Source: Druceiella hillmani
Taxonomy: Eukaryota; Arthropoda; Insecta; Lepidoptera; Hepialidae
Direction: 5' to 3'
DNA length: 64,000 nucleotides
Assembly (NCBI GenBank): GCA_039881145.1
Contig: JAYKKI010000095.1
Coordinates: 5,570,501 to 5,634,500 of the forward strand
Shown here: positions 1-11,954 of the stretch, one piece after another
Numbering within the stretch: position 1 is the stretch's first letter
Layout of the letters: each line of letters opens with the position of its first letter
Position numbers and translations under genes: made by a program
The notes under the pieces: generated by a model
Told to the model about the DNA's origin: nothing
Database searches by the model: none
Seen by the model: the letters and a program-made list of their open reading frames with translations, nothing else

Positions 1-1952
1 CTCTTCCATTAACTTTACAACTAATACGACTTTGTGAAAGTTTTTCGATTTTATAGTCTAATATTTCATAAAGTTCTCGGAGAATAATAGTAAGACACTA
101 ATTTCAAAATATTCGGGTATATAATATTATTAAATGTTCTCATTTAAATCTAATAGTCAGTAAATTCTTTGTGTAATCGTAGTCCACTGAATTAGAATAA
201 AAGAAAACAGTATTTAAAATTTTTAAAGTCCTACAAACTATGTTTAATTAAATAGAGCTTATCACTTGTTTAGAATTACCTTAGAATGTCTTTCGTCATA
301 ATTTTAGCTATGATTTTCCCACAACGTTCTAAATTCTTTCATTCACTAATCTTATAACCTTGGCACAAATATTTTTCTTTTGTACTTATCGTTATTTATT
401 TTTCCTTATAGCGTTCCAACGCAATTTTCCTGTATAAGTATTATTAATAAAATCTACTGCTGATCTATAATACTGTGGATTGTCGCTTTGTAAATTGCTT
501 CTAGTTAATTTGACGTTATTTTACGCGGGACTCTATACTTAATATGGATGAGCATGTATTTGCTTTTCCTTATAAAAATATCTAATTTAAATCTGTTAAC
601 TAAATGGTTTATATGAAGTTTATTACAATGATTATTATTTCATTGTAATATGTCGCTTGAGAAAAATTTGGAAAACTTCATATTTTTTGGATTTCAATTG
701 TGATTATCATTCTTTTGCTTTAAATTACTTTTATATATGATTGTGGCATCAGATTCAATTAATTAGTATTTCCCCTTAATTTGTGTTACTAATTAAAATT
801 ATGTAGCAAAATTTATGTTATACCGAACTAAAGTACTCCAATATTTATTTATGTCCCTATTTTTCTCCAGTATATTGCTAAAATATATCATTATAAACAT
901 TCATTACGACCGTGGAACTATGTTCATTCGTTATGCCTAGTGTACTACACAATGGTATTACTATATGCCATGAATAAAGATTGCGTAATTCGTATTAATA
1001 TCTCTCTGTAATATCAAAGAGCATGCTTGGCACTGGGAGCACAGGATATTATTGATAAAGTTATGACGTAAACTTTTGGAAGCTTTTTGGCCTCGCAGAC
1101 TAAAATGTGTAATTGTGTTCTTATTTTTATTGTATTATAGTAATTGTTAAAATAATCGATGGAGAAATCTTAATTAATTAAGCTTTCAATCACTTTTACA
1201 AGACACTGAATTTTAACAGCTTTTTGGATCCTCAGTCTAGAAAATGTGTATTTGTTTATATTATTATTCTGCCATAGCCGTTGTTGACAGAATTGATGGT
1301 GTAAATTTAATTGGTCCATAATATACATGATAATTATGGTTTAGTTTCTAATATGTTTTCAGCACACTTTAGCAAGAAGCACAATTTTAGGACCTTACTT
1401 ATTTCGCGACTGGAATATATATATATTTCTTGATGTGTTTACAGCGTCATAATAGTTGTCGATGGTATGTCATACTAAGTAGGAGGTCACAATTAAGCTT
1501 ATCTGTAGACAGTAGGAACAGTCTATCTACGATATATTTACGGAATGTGTGAGAATATTGAACCAAATTGAGTTGTTTTACATTCTTTGGTCAAATAAAA
1601 AGGTACATCCATTTTAAAACATTTCCATATTTTTAGATAGATTGTTTTTCAGAACTAGAGACATTATAATTTATGATTGTATTCATATATGATTTTATAA
1701 TATAAGATTATATTGCGTAGTAGTGTCTGTTATGTTTAAAGTACGTTTTGAAAAGCGTTTACAAAAACAGCAAAGGAAGATCTTTATACGTCGTTGATTT
1801 ATTTAATATCTTCATTTTATTATTTATCTTTGATGTAGATGTAAAGATAAGTAACCGACAATCATGCCAGATATTTAAAAAACGTTGTAGCTTAGCGGCA
1901 GATGAAGTTATCGTACAACTTGATTTATCGGAAATTATGTAATATATGTTAA
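1..1952. other. A+T-rich non-coding DNA
   Basis: No gene, transposon terminus or tandem array is recognisable here. The only open frame of note, about 64 codons near 1748-1942, has no resemblance to a known domain and is the length expected by chance in A+T-rich DNA. Confidence 0.6.
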
Positions 1953-2371
1953 CTAGCGTGACCCGTGCGAAGTCTTCGCATTATTTATTCCATTATGAAG
2001 CTCAGATGACAGATCAAACAAATATTTTACTAAAATTGACATATAGAGGCGCAAGTATCAAAAGCATTGAGCTAAAGCGCCACTTTATTTATACGTGAGT
2101 GGATTTGAAATTAAACAAAAATTTTACCGACCGTCAATCATATTGACGTTGAGCCGTTAGATGGCAGCATTGTTGTTTTGTGTATATAATTTTAATAATT
2201 AATTAATTTGCAAAAACAATAGCAATAATAATTTTTTTAGTTGTGGATGCCGGTAGAGCAAGCAATTATCTATAAAATGATATATAATTTATGTGGATTA
2301 GTTGTGAGGTTTTTTCTAAAAAGGGAGTGTAACATCTTAAAACCTTAGCGTATTAATATATATGATGATGA
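1953..2371 (-). mobile_element. Non-autonomous Helitron, copy 1 (minus orientation)
   Basis: Read on the minus strand, the element starts with TCATCATCATATATA and ends with CTAG. A GCGAAG/CTTCGC palindrome lies about 12 nt inside the CTAG end. On the plus strand it is flanked by A on the left and T on the right, the AT insertion site of Helitrons. A near-identical copy at 33795-34295 has the same two end points but different flanks, which fixes the boundaries. This copy lacks about 80 bp present in the other copy just inside the hairpin end. It has no coding capacity, so it would depend on Rep/helicase protein from elsewhere. It contains no target duplication, as expected for this class. Helitron identity rests on terminal structure only. 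Confidence 0.75.
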
Positions 2372-4284
2372 TAATAGAATCGTAATTTCTGTCATTTTAT
2401 TCTTATGTCACTTGCTATAATCACCTGGGCTTAAAGAAGCGATTACGTTTTGATGACATTTATATTTGCATATCGTCGCTTTTTTGTGAAAACCTCGTAT
2501 TTCACATTTTTTTAAAAGAACTTTTAAATTTTTTTAACAACATGAAAATTTCTTAATACTGGATAACATCATCTAATTAGTAATTGCGATAAACAAATTA
2601 AATTAAATAAGTACTTTAGCAAAGCATTATTTTCTAAAGTTAATTTTTTTTGACGTAGGTACTAGTTTTTCGCATAACAGTGATAATAGTTTTATCCGAT
2701 ATATCATACCTAAAGATATAAAGTAAGTTAATATTTTTCCATAAATCCTAAACATTTATAATTGATAGTCATATAGTATATTAAAACCTGTTAATTAATT
2801 AAATAGCCCTACGTTATATAAAGAAATCAAGGTCCAATTTTGCCCTTGCGAAACATTAAGATAAATTCAAAAGAAATAACGCAAATGAATTATTGAAAGT
2901 GAATTGTTATACAATAATATTTTTATATGCATATTGCAAATTATCGTTTAGCATTCGTATATATACAAAAGAATTTAATCTACGTGCATACTTCCTTCCC
3001 CTCAATTGAATAAAATATATTTTCATTGAATATGGAAATATTTTAAATTATCCTATACGCGGAAAAAATACAATACTTTGAGTTATGATACATTGTAATC
3101 GGATAACATAAAATCATTATTTCGTATCCCTAAAAATAAGGACTACGACGAAACGAAACCATTAATATTAAACTACCGACCGTAACAAAATACTACGCAC
3201 AATTGCACACTGGGTTACAAAAAATAAATAAGTAGGCAGCCCCATATATTACTATCTTCGGATAATAATGAGGTACAGTTGACGTAGAAAAAAATAAAAC
3301 GCCACATTCCCTACGAATAAAAAGGAAAATATACGTGCCATTTACGGAAGACAAGTTCTCTTTTGAATGCATTTTTTTCTCTCTCTTTTAGATAGAGGCG
3401 AAAGTTGCATATTCTATATGAACATGCGGTTAGGGTGGTTTTAATACAAACTATTTTATCGTGGTCACGATACGAAGAAAAAGTAATGAAGATAGAAAAC
3501 TTTATGTTTTAAAGAAAGCGATTCCTCATTTCAATATAATAATGGAATGGACGTTCGCGTTCCATCTAAAGTACATAAATAGCTTAATGCTCGAAAAAAG
3601 GAATCAATAGATAAGGAATAAGCGAAAAACTTTTATATGCATAATTTCAAGTTTTGAAAATTAAGTTGCCAGAGATGTTGAAGGGTTAAAAATGTTACCT
3701 ACGATATGCGCACAATATGCTTGTCATTGAAATAGCTTTATTTAAAGTTTATACGAATTACTCGTATTTTACTTTTAAGCTTTACATTAGTAAATAAATT
3801 AATTTTTAGGTATCATGGTGTCTTATATCATCGCTCGAAAGCCAAAAGTTTTCAATCTCTTCTAATTATTGCAAAACAAAAAGGCTTTACATTTATTTAA
3901 GTGTTTTAAACTATCTACTGTACAGAATCGATATAATCTACTGTACAGAAACGATATTTATAAAGTAGGGAATTTTTCTAATTCATTTGCATCCATTGGT
4001 ATCGCATAAACCATGCCTTTAGTAATTTTTTAAGCTGTGTTACTAATATGCCTATAGTCGTTTTTTAAACTGTATTACTATATAATAGTACTTCTTTAGT
4101 CACTGCAGTGAGATTACAGAGAGCGAATTTCTGTTTTGACATAAACCCGAAGTTATTCTAGTTTCTATCACATGAATGTTTTATTTTTCAAAACTTTTAA
4201 GAGTGAATAAAACTTCCATGGGTAAATTTTACTTACATTTAATTTCATAAATATAACATAGTTATAACTAATATTTCTTAGAGA
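2372..4284. other. A+T-rich non-coding DNA
   Basis: No coding frame, transposon end or array is recognised. Short scattered homopolymers and a small 'ctactgtacagaa' duplication near 3916-3950 are the only visible structure. Confidence 0.55.
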
Positions 4285-4500
4285 ATGAGCATGTATATCA
4301 CCGCACCTTTACTTAGAGCACGCTCTCTCAGGTCTGTAAGTCCTAACTCAATAAATCAGAATCGGCCGCAACTTTTGTTCGACTGTGTACGTCGCAGGAG
4401 CGGAGTGGACCGCGTGTCCCGGCGCCCCTCGTTAATCAGACGCCTAATGACAGATCCTTTAATGTTCTCGTACACGCATGGATAATTCCCGTCCTACGTG
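4285..4500. other. G+C-richer island, function unknown
   Basis: This stretch is clearly richer in G+C than its surroundings, notably at 4365-4440. A 66-codon plus-strand frame overlaps it but matches nothing I recognise. It could be conserved non-coding DNA, a lone exon, or the remnant of an inserted element. There is no further evidence. Confidence 0.25.
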
Positions 4501-4965
4501 TCGTGCTCATGAGTTAGTATGATTGCATCGGAGATGGTATGGATTATTATATTTATACATTTATTTCATTTTTCCAGAAAAAAAAGTAATAAAAATGGCC
4601 GAACAATTTTTCAATACGCAGCGCAATTTTTTATTTTCTCGATTCGACTCATTCTGAGAAACAGTGATCACCTCCTAATAGGAATATACAGTTTCTTGCT
4701 TATTTATTTACGCACATGAATTACATGATGACTTTATTATGAAGGCATCGATTTAGTTTTTGACAAAACTTTTTGAAAATATTCTGAACCTGGTTCATGA
4801 ACGTCTTTCTGTATCCTCAGACGTTTACCTTCTCAACTAATTCCTCCTAATATCTTTATGATTTTTGTCATTTTCTATCGGTTTTGAATCGATTCCTCGT
4901 TTTCAGGTTGCCGTATCTCAAACTGAAAGGTGGAACCATTGTAAGATCATTTATGTATCATAGCA

Positions 4966-5299
4966 GATTTTTTCAGAAACCATGTGACGAAGAAACTTGA
5001 AAATTGTACTTGAAAGTGCATAGTAATACGTCTTATTAATCCATATATTATGCACTTTCATTTGAAAATGAGCGATTTTTTCAGAAACCATGTGACGAAG
5101 AAACTTGAAAATTGTACTTGAAAGTGCATAGTAATACGTCTTATTAATCCACATATTATGCACTTTCATATGAAAATGAGCGATTTTTTCAGAAACCATG
5201 CAACGAAGAAACTTGAAAGTTGTATTTGAAAGAAAATATGTGGATTAATAAAAAATATAATATGTGGATTAATAAGATGTATACATCTTATTAATCCAC
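4966..5299. repeat. 108-bp tandem repeat, about 2.9 copies
   Basis: The motif 'cagaaacc' recurs at 4974, 5082 and 5190, exactly 108 bp apart. The first two units are nearly identical and the third decays toward its end. Each unit holds an inverted pair (gaaagtgcata / tatgcactttc) that could fold. Because 108 is divisible by three, a minus-strand open frame of 82 codons runs through the units with a 36-residue repeat. It is best seen as a by-product of the array, not a gene. Confidence 0.85.
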
Positions 5300-5509
5300 A
5301 TATGTACATTCATTTGAAAATGAACATTTTAAAATATTCACATAAGAATTAAAAATAGGAGGTAAATAAAGTATTCGACCTTTTTTTTATACACCACGTG
5401 AGGCATAATTTGAAAGGATTTATTATGAGGTATACAAAAATATTTTTCATAATTTTAAATTGTATGTTTAAAAATATATTCTAAAAAATATGCGAAAACA
5501 GAGAATCTC

Positions 5510-5689
5510 TTATTTCCGAAATTACTGGAGCAAAAATCATAGAAAAACAGAGTTGATAAAATCTGACTAGAACTTTACAGGAAAGCTATCGCGATTATCC
5601 TACACCCTATATTTTTTTTTAAATATGCACAATGTTTTCACGCCTGTGAAAGATACAATAGACAATATATTTATGTTGTGAGAAATTAA
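5510..5689. repeat. Dispersed repeat, copy next to the piggyBac element
   Basis: This segment matches 35935-36105: both share 'aaattactg/c', 'acagggttgat' or 'acagagttgat', 'atctgactaga' and 'caatatat' in the same order and spacing. The class is unknown. The piggyBac-like element begins at the TTAA that closes this segment. The other copy has an uninterrupted 'aaattaa' at the equivalent place, so it behaves like a paralogous empty site. Confidence 0.55.
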
Positions 5690-7011
5690 CACTAGAAGCG
5701 CCGCCGTCCCATTTTTGTCCCAAACGCAAGTTTGATTGTCTCTAACTTTTTTATTGTTTTATTCTGGTTCGTGAAACTTTCTGACTTTTAATAATTTATT
5801 GTATACATTAAATTCAATATCCTTTTAATTTAATAAAAATAATAGTAAAAGAAAAAAAAATATTTACGAAAAACTGCCGCCGGGTCGTTTTTTTTCCGTT
5901 AGTATTCTAAGCAATAATTCTATGTAAGGTCGATGCTCTAGGTAGTTGCGATGGAACAATTGGAGGCATTTATTACTGTACTTAACATACGTGGTGCAAT
6001 TGGTACACATAATTAGATTTTCACCATAATGAATCCATCATTATTGTCGATGAAATGGGGTAATCCTATAATAAAAGCAACAATGTCTCGTAATCGTTTT
6101 CGTGAGATAATGAAGTACCTGCGATTCGATCATAAATCTAATAGACGCCAAAGACTAAATGAAGATAAGTTTGCTATGATTTCAGAAATTTATCACGAAT
6201 GCATAAACTTGTTACATACCTACATATAATAATTGACGAACATCGTCAGAAATTATGGATGGATGTTAACAAAGATGAAAATTTTGTAGTAAATGCGTTC
6301 CCTCACCTTGCAAAAGATGATAATAAATCCAATAAGAGCGTTTAGGTGACTGGGTGGGGAAAAAATTGATGTAATCTTACATCAATAATGTAAGGCAGAA
6401 ATATTACTTGCGACAAATTTTTTACTTCACTTTCGCTAGCGGAATATTTGAAGTCTAAAAACACTAGTATTGTGGGCACAGTCAATAGAGCTCGCAGAGC
6501 AATACCTGTTTCCGTGAAGAGCACAAAAGAGGAATTATACAGTACGTCTATTCTAAAAACAGGTGATACAACTTTCACCATTTATCAGGTTAAATCTAAG
6601 AAAAATGGTATAATGCTCAGCACTATGCTTCCCGATGTAACAATAAACTCTAGTCCAAAGAAAAAACTTTATACAGCGTTATTCTACAACAATACGAAAT
6701 ATGGAGTAGATGTCGTAGATTTGATGAGCCGCAAATATACAGTAAAGGCGCATTCTAGACGTTGGCTAATTCATACATTTTATAATCTGTTAGATTTGGC
6801 GGCTATAAACGGATGGGCATTGTACAAAATTGTCAACAAGAGCAAAATTAAATGCAAGGTCTTTTTATTGCAACTTGGAGAAGAATTGGGAACACGGTGT
6901 ATGAATGATAGAAAAACAACCATACCTGTAGAAATTCCAGAAAACAAACCAGAAAGACAAGAAAAACGTACAAGGTGTCAGGTCGAGTCAAAATGCACAA
7001 GTGAATCCTAA
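5690..7011 (+). mobile_element. Decayed piggyBac-like transposon
   Basis: The left end is TTAA (5686-5689) followed by CACTAGAAGCGCCG, a typical piggyBac-superfamily start (TTAA target, C-rich imperfect terminal repeat). A transposase pseudogene follows in the same orientation. I could not find a matching inverted repeat downstream, so the right end is lost or too diverged. The listed end is simply the end of the recognisable reading frame. Confidence 0.7.
5951..7011 (+). pseudogene. piggyBac-type transposase, broken
   Basis: This would be a DDE transposase performing TTAA-specific cut-and-paste transposition. The frame starts at ATG 5951 and runs through a TAG near 6014 into a segment containing MSRNRFREIMKYLRFD, a family hallmark. 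A frameshift falls around 6225-6232. The second frame carries an IIDE motif (Asp codon 6235), then an internal deletion and stops TAG, TGA and TAA before TCDKFFTSLSLA (Asp 6412). From 6448 it is open to 7011 and includes GVDVVDLMSRKYTV (Asp 6709 and 6718) and HSRRWLIHTFYNLLDLAAIN. The three acidic catalytic positions can therefore still be located. The C-terminal cysteine-rich finger is missing: the frame stops after RTRCQ. The N-terminal acidic region before 5951 is also unreadable. It is a pseudogene with high confidence. Confidence 0.85.
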
Positions 7012-8024
7012 AGTCCTAAATTATTTCAACCAAGATTAATTTAGGTGTGTTAAGAATATTTAAATTCTGGAATATGGAATATGCGGTTTAATTCCGCACT
7101 ATTATCTAAAGCGGTGCGGAAACCAAGTGCATGTTTTCAATGTAATGGTTCCTTAGCGAACTATGACTTTTAGTTCAATGCTAATTGAGATCGAACACAT
7201 ATGGTCCAAAATTGAGGAGAACTATTACCTAAATCAGTGAACTAAATTGGATACACAAGCAACCTGCTAGAACAAGAAAGAACCTACCTATTTACCTTTT
7301 ATTTGTAGAAAGCATAATACCATAAGTATACCATACCTATATACGTAAGGCTGTAATAATGCGGAACATCTCGAGTAATGATAAATAATGATGTTATATT
7401 TTTGGCAGCAACTAATTTCAATCTCATTTCATTATTTCCTTATCATTGTTTATTATATTTTATAAGTACTTGTAAACGTGACTTGTGTCGACAGTGTTTG
7501 TTTTGAGGTATTTGTTTACTGATAGTGTTTTATTGGTTGAAGGAACAAAACGTATTTGTAATTTTTTTTGTAAGTATAAAAACCTATAGTATAATAGTAT
7601 GTAGTATATTAATAAATATTATATTATATAGTCCATAGTCTTATTATAGTTTTGTTGATTCGGACAGTTGTATTCTCACATCCATATCCTATAGACTTAT
7701 ACTAGATACACGAATAAATATGAGAAGAATCGCGATGATGGATAATAGTGATGTTATGGGTTAGAAAGAGATAGCGAAATAAGAAACGTAGGAGGACAAA
7801 ATAAAAAATAATTTTTTGCAACGCAGAAGCCACATGGAGTCACGTGAAAAATTGCGTTTGCTACTTTTTTGGCGATTGTAAAGTTATCTTTTATTATATT
7901 GTAAAAAAATGGTTTTACAACAATGATGACATGTTCTGTTACTGATTATAGCAACTTTATTAAACAACTCGAAATAATTCAGATAAATGCAGATAAATTT
8001 ATTGAGTATAACTCGGGTAATGAA
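7012..8024. other. Non-coding DNA
   Basis: No coding domain or repeat class is recognised. The missing right end of the piggyBac-like element may lie here, but no inverted copy of its left end was found. Confidence 0.5.
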
Positions 8025-8068
8025 ACTCGATAAATTATGGTACGTTGAAATATCATAATTTATCGAGT
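8025..8068. repeat. 15-bp perfect inverted repeat, 14-nt loop
   Basis: ACTCGATAAATTATG at 8025-8039 is the exact reverse complement of 8054-8068. It forms a hairpin with a 14-nt loop. Neighbouring sequence repeats parts of the arm (attgagtataactcggg, 8000-8017). It is too short for a typical animal microRNA precursor and may be a transposon footprint or an old short inverted repeat. Confidence 0.75.
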
Positions 8069-9688
8069 GTTTGTGCAAAGATATTTATTTGCTGTTTACG
8101 CTAGTATTAGATCCTCTTATCGATAATTTGGTCGATGACATTTATCGAGCTTGGTATTGTTGAATGCAATTTTACACACGTAGATATTTAAGCATTGCAC
8201 TTTTTAGAGTTCCCGTTTTCTGTACATGTATAATAAGGCAGTAGTTATGTCATGCTTAAATATTTTGCCAATATACATATTTTGCAGGTTTATGCGTTTC
8301 GTAAATTTATGGAAATTTGAAATAGATTTTTCGAACTATCTCAGCAAATTGGGTATCAGTGAATGTTTTTAATTGTCGATAAAATGTAATTAAAAATGTA
8401 ATGTAATATTTTTAGTTGTATCCTTTATGGTTCTTTTTTCCGTCGTACGTTTTAAAAATCTGAATATGATCATCAATTTTAATCGTTACTTCAAATATTT
8501 TATGGGCTAACCTTTAAATTAATAATTTAATTGAAATTGATTTTAATATATGAAATTTTAATATTTTTTTAAAAGTTAACAAATTATAAAAAAATAATAA
8601 TATGACATTTAATTTAAATTAAAACATTTATTTAATATTTTTATAAAAGGTGATCCCATAAAATATATATAATTTATTTCAAATTAAGAAATAACTGTAA
8701 TGTAACAAATGATTAAAAAAATTATTTATTTCTTGAAGAACTAAAAAATTTTAAAAACTATTAAAATACAATTTTTTCTCATTATTTTTATAAACTATAT
8801 TACCTAAATTATTTAATTAATTTTTATAAATTTGAAAATATTGATATTAGGAATATTTCTTCATTAAACTGTGATATACGTGATTTTTAAATAATTTCGA
8901 ATTTCTTCAATTTGGCAAATTTTTAGTTTTAAAATTTTTTTTAGTTTCAATTTTAAATTTGCTCTTTTTATAATAAAATAAATTAATATATTTATTTTAT
9001 ATTCAAATTATTTGATTTGTCCTACTCTTCTCATTGTAAATGAAATACATAAAAAATGCTTTGATTTGTCTTTTAACTGATTTAACTTTTTACAATTTTT
9101 AAACATTTGTTGTCCTAATAGAAAATTGTTTTGGTTTCGATTGATGAACTAAAAGTTTGAAAAATTGAATATGTTAAAACTATACACAAGTTAACGACGT
9201 CCTTGTCCATGTTATTTACAACCATTGAATTTACACAATCGTACATTTCAACGGACAATTCGATTTACTGTCAGTCGGACTTTCAAACAGTTAAAAACAT
9301 ATTTTTGTTTCTCATTAATTGTCAGTCGAGTCGGAAAAAGAGTCTACTTTACGAACCGTATCCTATTCACAGTCCAATTTCTAAAGTATCAATACTAATT
9401 ATGTTTTTAACTGTCAGTAAATCCGACTGAGATTCCTGACCGTATGTGGTGCATACGGGCGCTAGGTAACGCTCAATTTAAAACTTAGGTGGTCTGTGTA
9501 ACAAATCTATTATTGTCAGGTCATCCAGGGTAAATTTACATAGCAACTCATTTCTTGAGTTTTCGGCGTATTAATTTTGAGTTCAATGTACGCTGCCTCT
9601 TTCAGCAAGTCTTCCAATTTTGTTTGCAAAATGTTATAAATCAGAAGGCAGAGGTGATCAACACAATCCAACTCTTCTTAGACCTCTA
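8069..9688. other. Extremely A+T-rich spacer
   Basis: From about 8460 to 9150 the sequence is almost entirely A and T in short mixed runs. No gene, array or transposon end is visible. A 75-codon plus-strand frame at 9203-9430 shows no recognisable domain. Confidence 0.5.
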
Positions 9689-10040
9689 ACAATTGAGTAT
9701 TTGACTATTTTTTATTTCATTAATCATAATTTCAAGGTACAAACTGATGAAGAGTTAATTTTTTTTTAATAATCTTAAAAATTGACCGAGTTATAAAAGT
9801 TTAAATTTAACCTTAAGAGAAGGACGGCAATACTGTGTTGTGACGTCATTTTTAATATTGCACATTGTATTCTACTAGACGAAAAGAGACAGGGATATAA
9901 CCAACTCCATCCGTATCTTCCAATTTAGAAGCCTACAACTGGCTTATTTTTCAATGAATTGTTTAATTTTTTTCAAGATTGCTTTTTAATTAACTTATAT
10001 TCCATAATATTGTACCAAAAATATCAAAATTTAGAATGAG
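9689..10040. repeat. Dispersed repeat, copy 1 (pair with 13960-14330)
   Basis: Shares a collinear match of about 350 bp with 13960-14330, including 'atttcattaatcataatttcaa', 'accgagttataaaag', 'caatactgtgttgtga' and 'aagcctacaactgg' blocks in the same order. The two differ by scattered substitutions and small indels. The class is not recognised; neither end shows obvious inverted repeats. Confidence 0.75.
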
Positions 10041-10375
10041 TCAACTACCGTATATCCACAGTAATTTGAGCGCTTTTTGTCGTTGGCGTATTATGGCATC
10101 AAAAACAGTCGTAAACAGAAGCAGCGAGAGAATACAGTCCTGTTGAATACCCACGTGCACCGTAATTATCTTCAGAGATAATGCTGTTACGTGTGATCTT
10201 ACAAGAATAAAATTATTGTAGATGACTTCTACGGTATTTACGATCTTTTGTGGGACAGTTAATAAGCTTTTGATACTTTGAAATTGGCTAATTTCAAAGT
10301 AACGAAAGCTCATTCAAAGTCAACAAAAGTGAGATAAATCTCGCTTTGCCGTTTGAATCTTGTTCGAGGACGATG
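10041..10375 (-). pseudogene. Non-LTR reverse transcriptase fragment (palm region)
   Basis: On the minus strand an open frame of 90 codons includes IVNTVEVIYNNF and VGIQQDCILSLLLFTTVFD. This is the pattern of reverse transcriptase blocks leading into the G(V/I)xQGCxLSPLLF motif, here with QD in place of QG and L in place of P. Just upstream, in another frame around 10303-10337, FVDFE followed by a stop and AF resembles the motif A aspartate block (F-DFEKAFD). The YADD box is not present. The piece is thus a truncated, frameshifted remnant of a LINE. It abuts the dispersed repeat at 9689-10040, which may or may not belong to the same element. The LINE clade cannot be fixed from this piece. Confidence 0.7.
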
Positions 10376-10660
10376 TGTAGGATGTTAATGTGGCCTCTCA
10401 TGACAATATATTTATTTACAAGCAAATAAATAATTTTTTTTTGTAATACATATGTTATCCTATGTTCATTTCCATGGTTTCTCCCAGTTGCATCTATGCA
10501 AATTTTACAAAATTTTTTTTGTGTATTTAGTTCGCCCCTTATTTCAAAAGCTATTGTTTATAGCTTTTATTATTATTTATATATATAAAATATATTTATA
10601 TATTTATATTATTATAGCAAATAATTTAGGAAAATTATAGCAATGATTCTAGTTGTCATC

Positions 10661-10735
10661 GGTATTATTAAATATCTATAGTGTCACGAAGTATGTGTCA
10701 TAGGTGTTATTAAATATCTATAGTGTCACGAAGTT
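10661..10735. repeat. 42-bp tandem duplication
   Basis: The block 'attaaatatctatagtgtc' plus 'acgaagt' occurs at 10667 and again at 10709, 42 bp apart, with the intervening bases slightly diverged. It is a simple local duplication. Confidence 0.8.
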
Positions 10736-10995
10736 CATATTAGTTATGGCTTATGACAATAAAATAATTTCACTTCAAATCTGATACGCAACCCTCGATG
10801 CGCGGGTCAGACTCGCATTCCGCCGTTGTTTTATAATTAAACTTTTAAACCCTTGGAGCTATATCAAAATTGTGAATTATTACAGATTATTTATTATGAC
10901 TCAGTTATTGTTGCAAAACTGGACGACAGAAGTATTTTTAAGTTAAACAAACTGAGTTGTTACAGCCTTATGCAAAGAATGTAGAATTTATAATC

Positions 10996-10998
<3 letters not shown>

Positions 10999-11056
<58 letters not shown>
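10999..11056. repeat. (AT)n microsatellite
   Basis: Uninterrupted AT dinucleotides of about 58 bp. Confidence 0.98.
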
Positions 11057-11062
<6 letters not shown>

Positions 11063-11156
11063 TTGTAACAGAGTGAATTATATACGTGGAAAATATTTAA
11101 AAAAGGGCGATTGTTGTAGTATATGGAATAATAATAGAAAGCAAAAAACCTGTTTT

Positions 11157-11547
11157 TAGATTTTTTACCTGTCTGTCTATCTGTTTGTATGTTAATTTGT
11201 TCGTCAATCACGTGAATTCAGTTGAACAGATTTTGATGAAATTTGGTGTAGTAATAGTTTATGTCATCGAGTGACATATAGGATACAATTCATCTGGATA
11301 TTACAGATTAAAAAAAACATTGACTTGGTTAATATTACGATATTTGTACTGCCAACGACATCGATTAGCGTTTTAGTAATAATAATAATAATAACAGTAA
11401 TAATAGTTTCAACAGTGAAAGCGTAATTTTACGCAAGGGAAACCGTGAGGAACAGCTAGTTATTACATATGTATACATAAAAGCGATTAAACCGAATTGA
11501 ATTCATAGTTCGTTTCTGTCCAAGCAAAGCCGGGAACTGACAGCTAG
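11157..11547 (+). mobile_element. Degenerate Helitron-like 3' ends (two, nested)
   Basis: The text 'ctgtctgtctatctgtttgt' followed by 'cagattttgatgaaatttggt' is typical of insect non-autonomous Helitron interiors. One candidate 3' end is CTAG|T at 11456-11459, preceded by a weak imperfect hairpin. A second, 'gcaaagccgggaactgacagCTAG|T', ends at 11547. No 5' TC end can be placed and the hairpins are poor, so the class is a moderate guess. Confidence 0.45.
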
Positions 11548-11659
11548 TGTATTTCGTAGCCAATTTTGTGACAGTGCAATGCTGACGACAATTACGAGCA
11601 AATGAGATGTATATTTAAAAACGCCACATTTAATTTTTAAAGTCGTTACTTTTAGACTC

Positions 11660-11840
11660 TGAAGTGACCTCTAACATGTTAGAATTCCGCATGTTAAATG
11701 TTTCATGCCGTAATTAGGTTTGTGGTAATTAGGGACAAAGTCGCGTGGGAACGAACAGCTTCTCTCTAATTGCAGATTGTATTCTCGCAACATGATATAT
11801 TTGACATTTAAACGATGTAATTAGTGTTTAAAAAATTAAC
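11660..11840. other. Cluster of TAATTA/TAATTG motifs
   Basis: TAATTA occurs at 11711, 11726 and 11818, and TAATTG at 11767, in a stretch that is less A+T-rich than its surroundings. Homeodomain proteins bind this core. In A+T-rich DNA such words also arise by chance, so a regulatory role is only a possibility. Confidence 0.2.
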
Positions 11841-11954
11841 AGCGTTAAAATGTGTAAGTTTGATTGCCAATATTCGCTGTTATAATACTTTTCACTTTAA
11901 AATAACCATAAATTAGAGCGGATTGGACAGAATTGTTTTCCATCTGTATCGACG

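Noticed and set aside
4951..5199. 82-codon minus frame with a 36-residue repeat
   Set aside because: Created by the 108-bp tandem array; no independent coding evidence.
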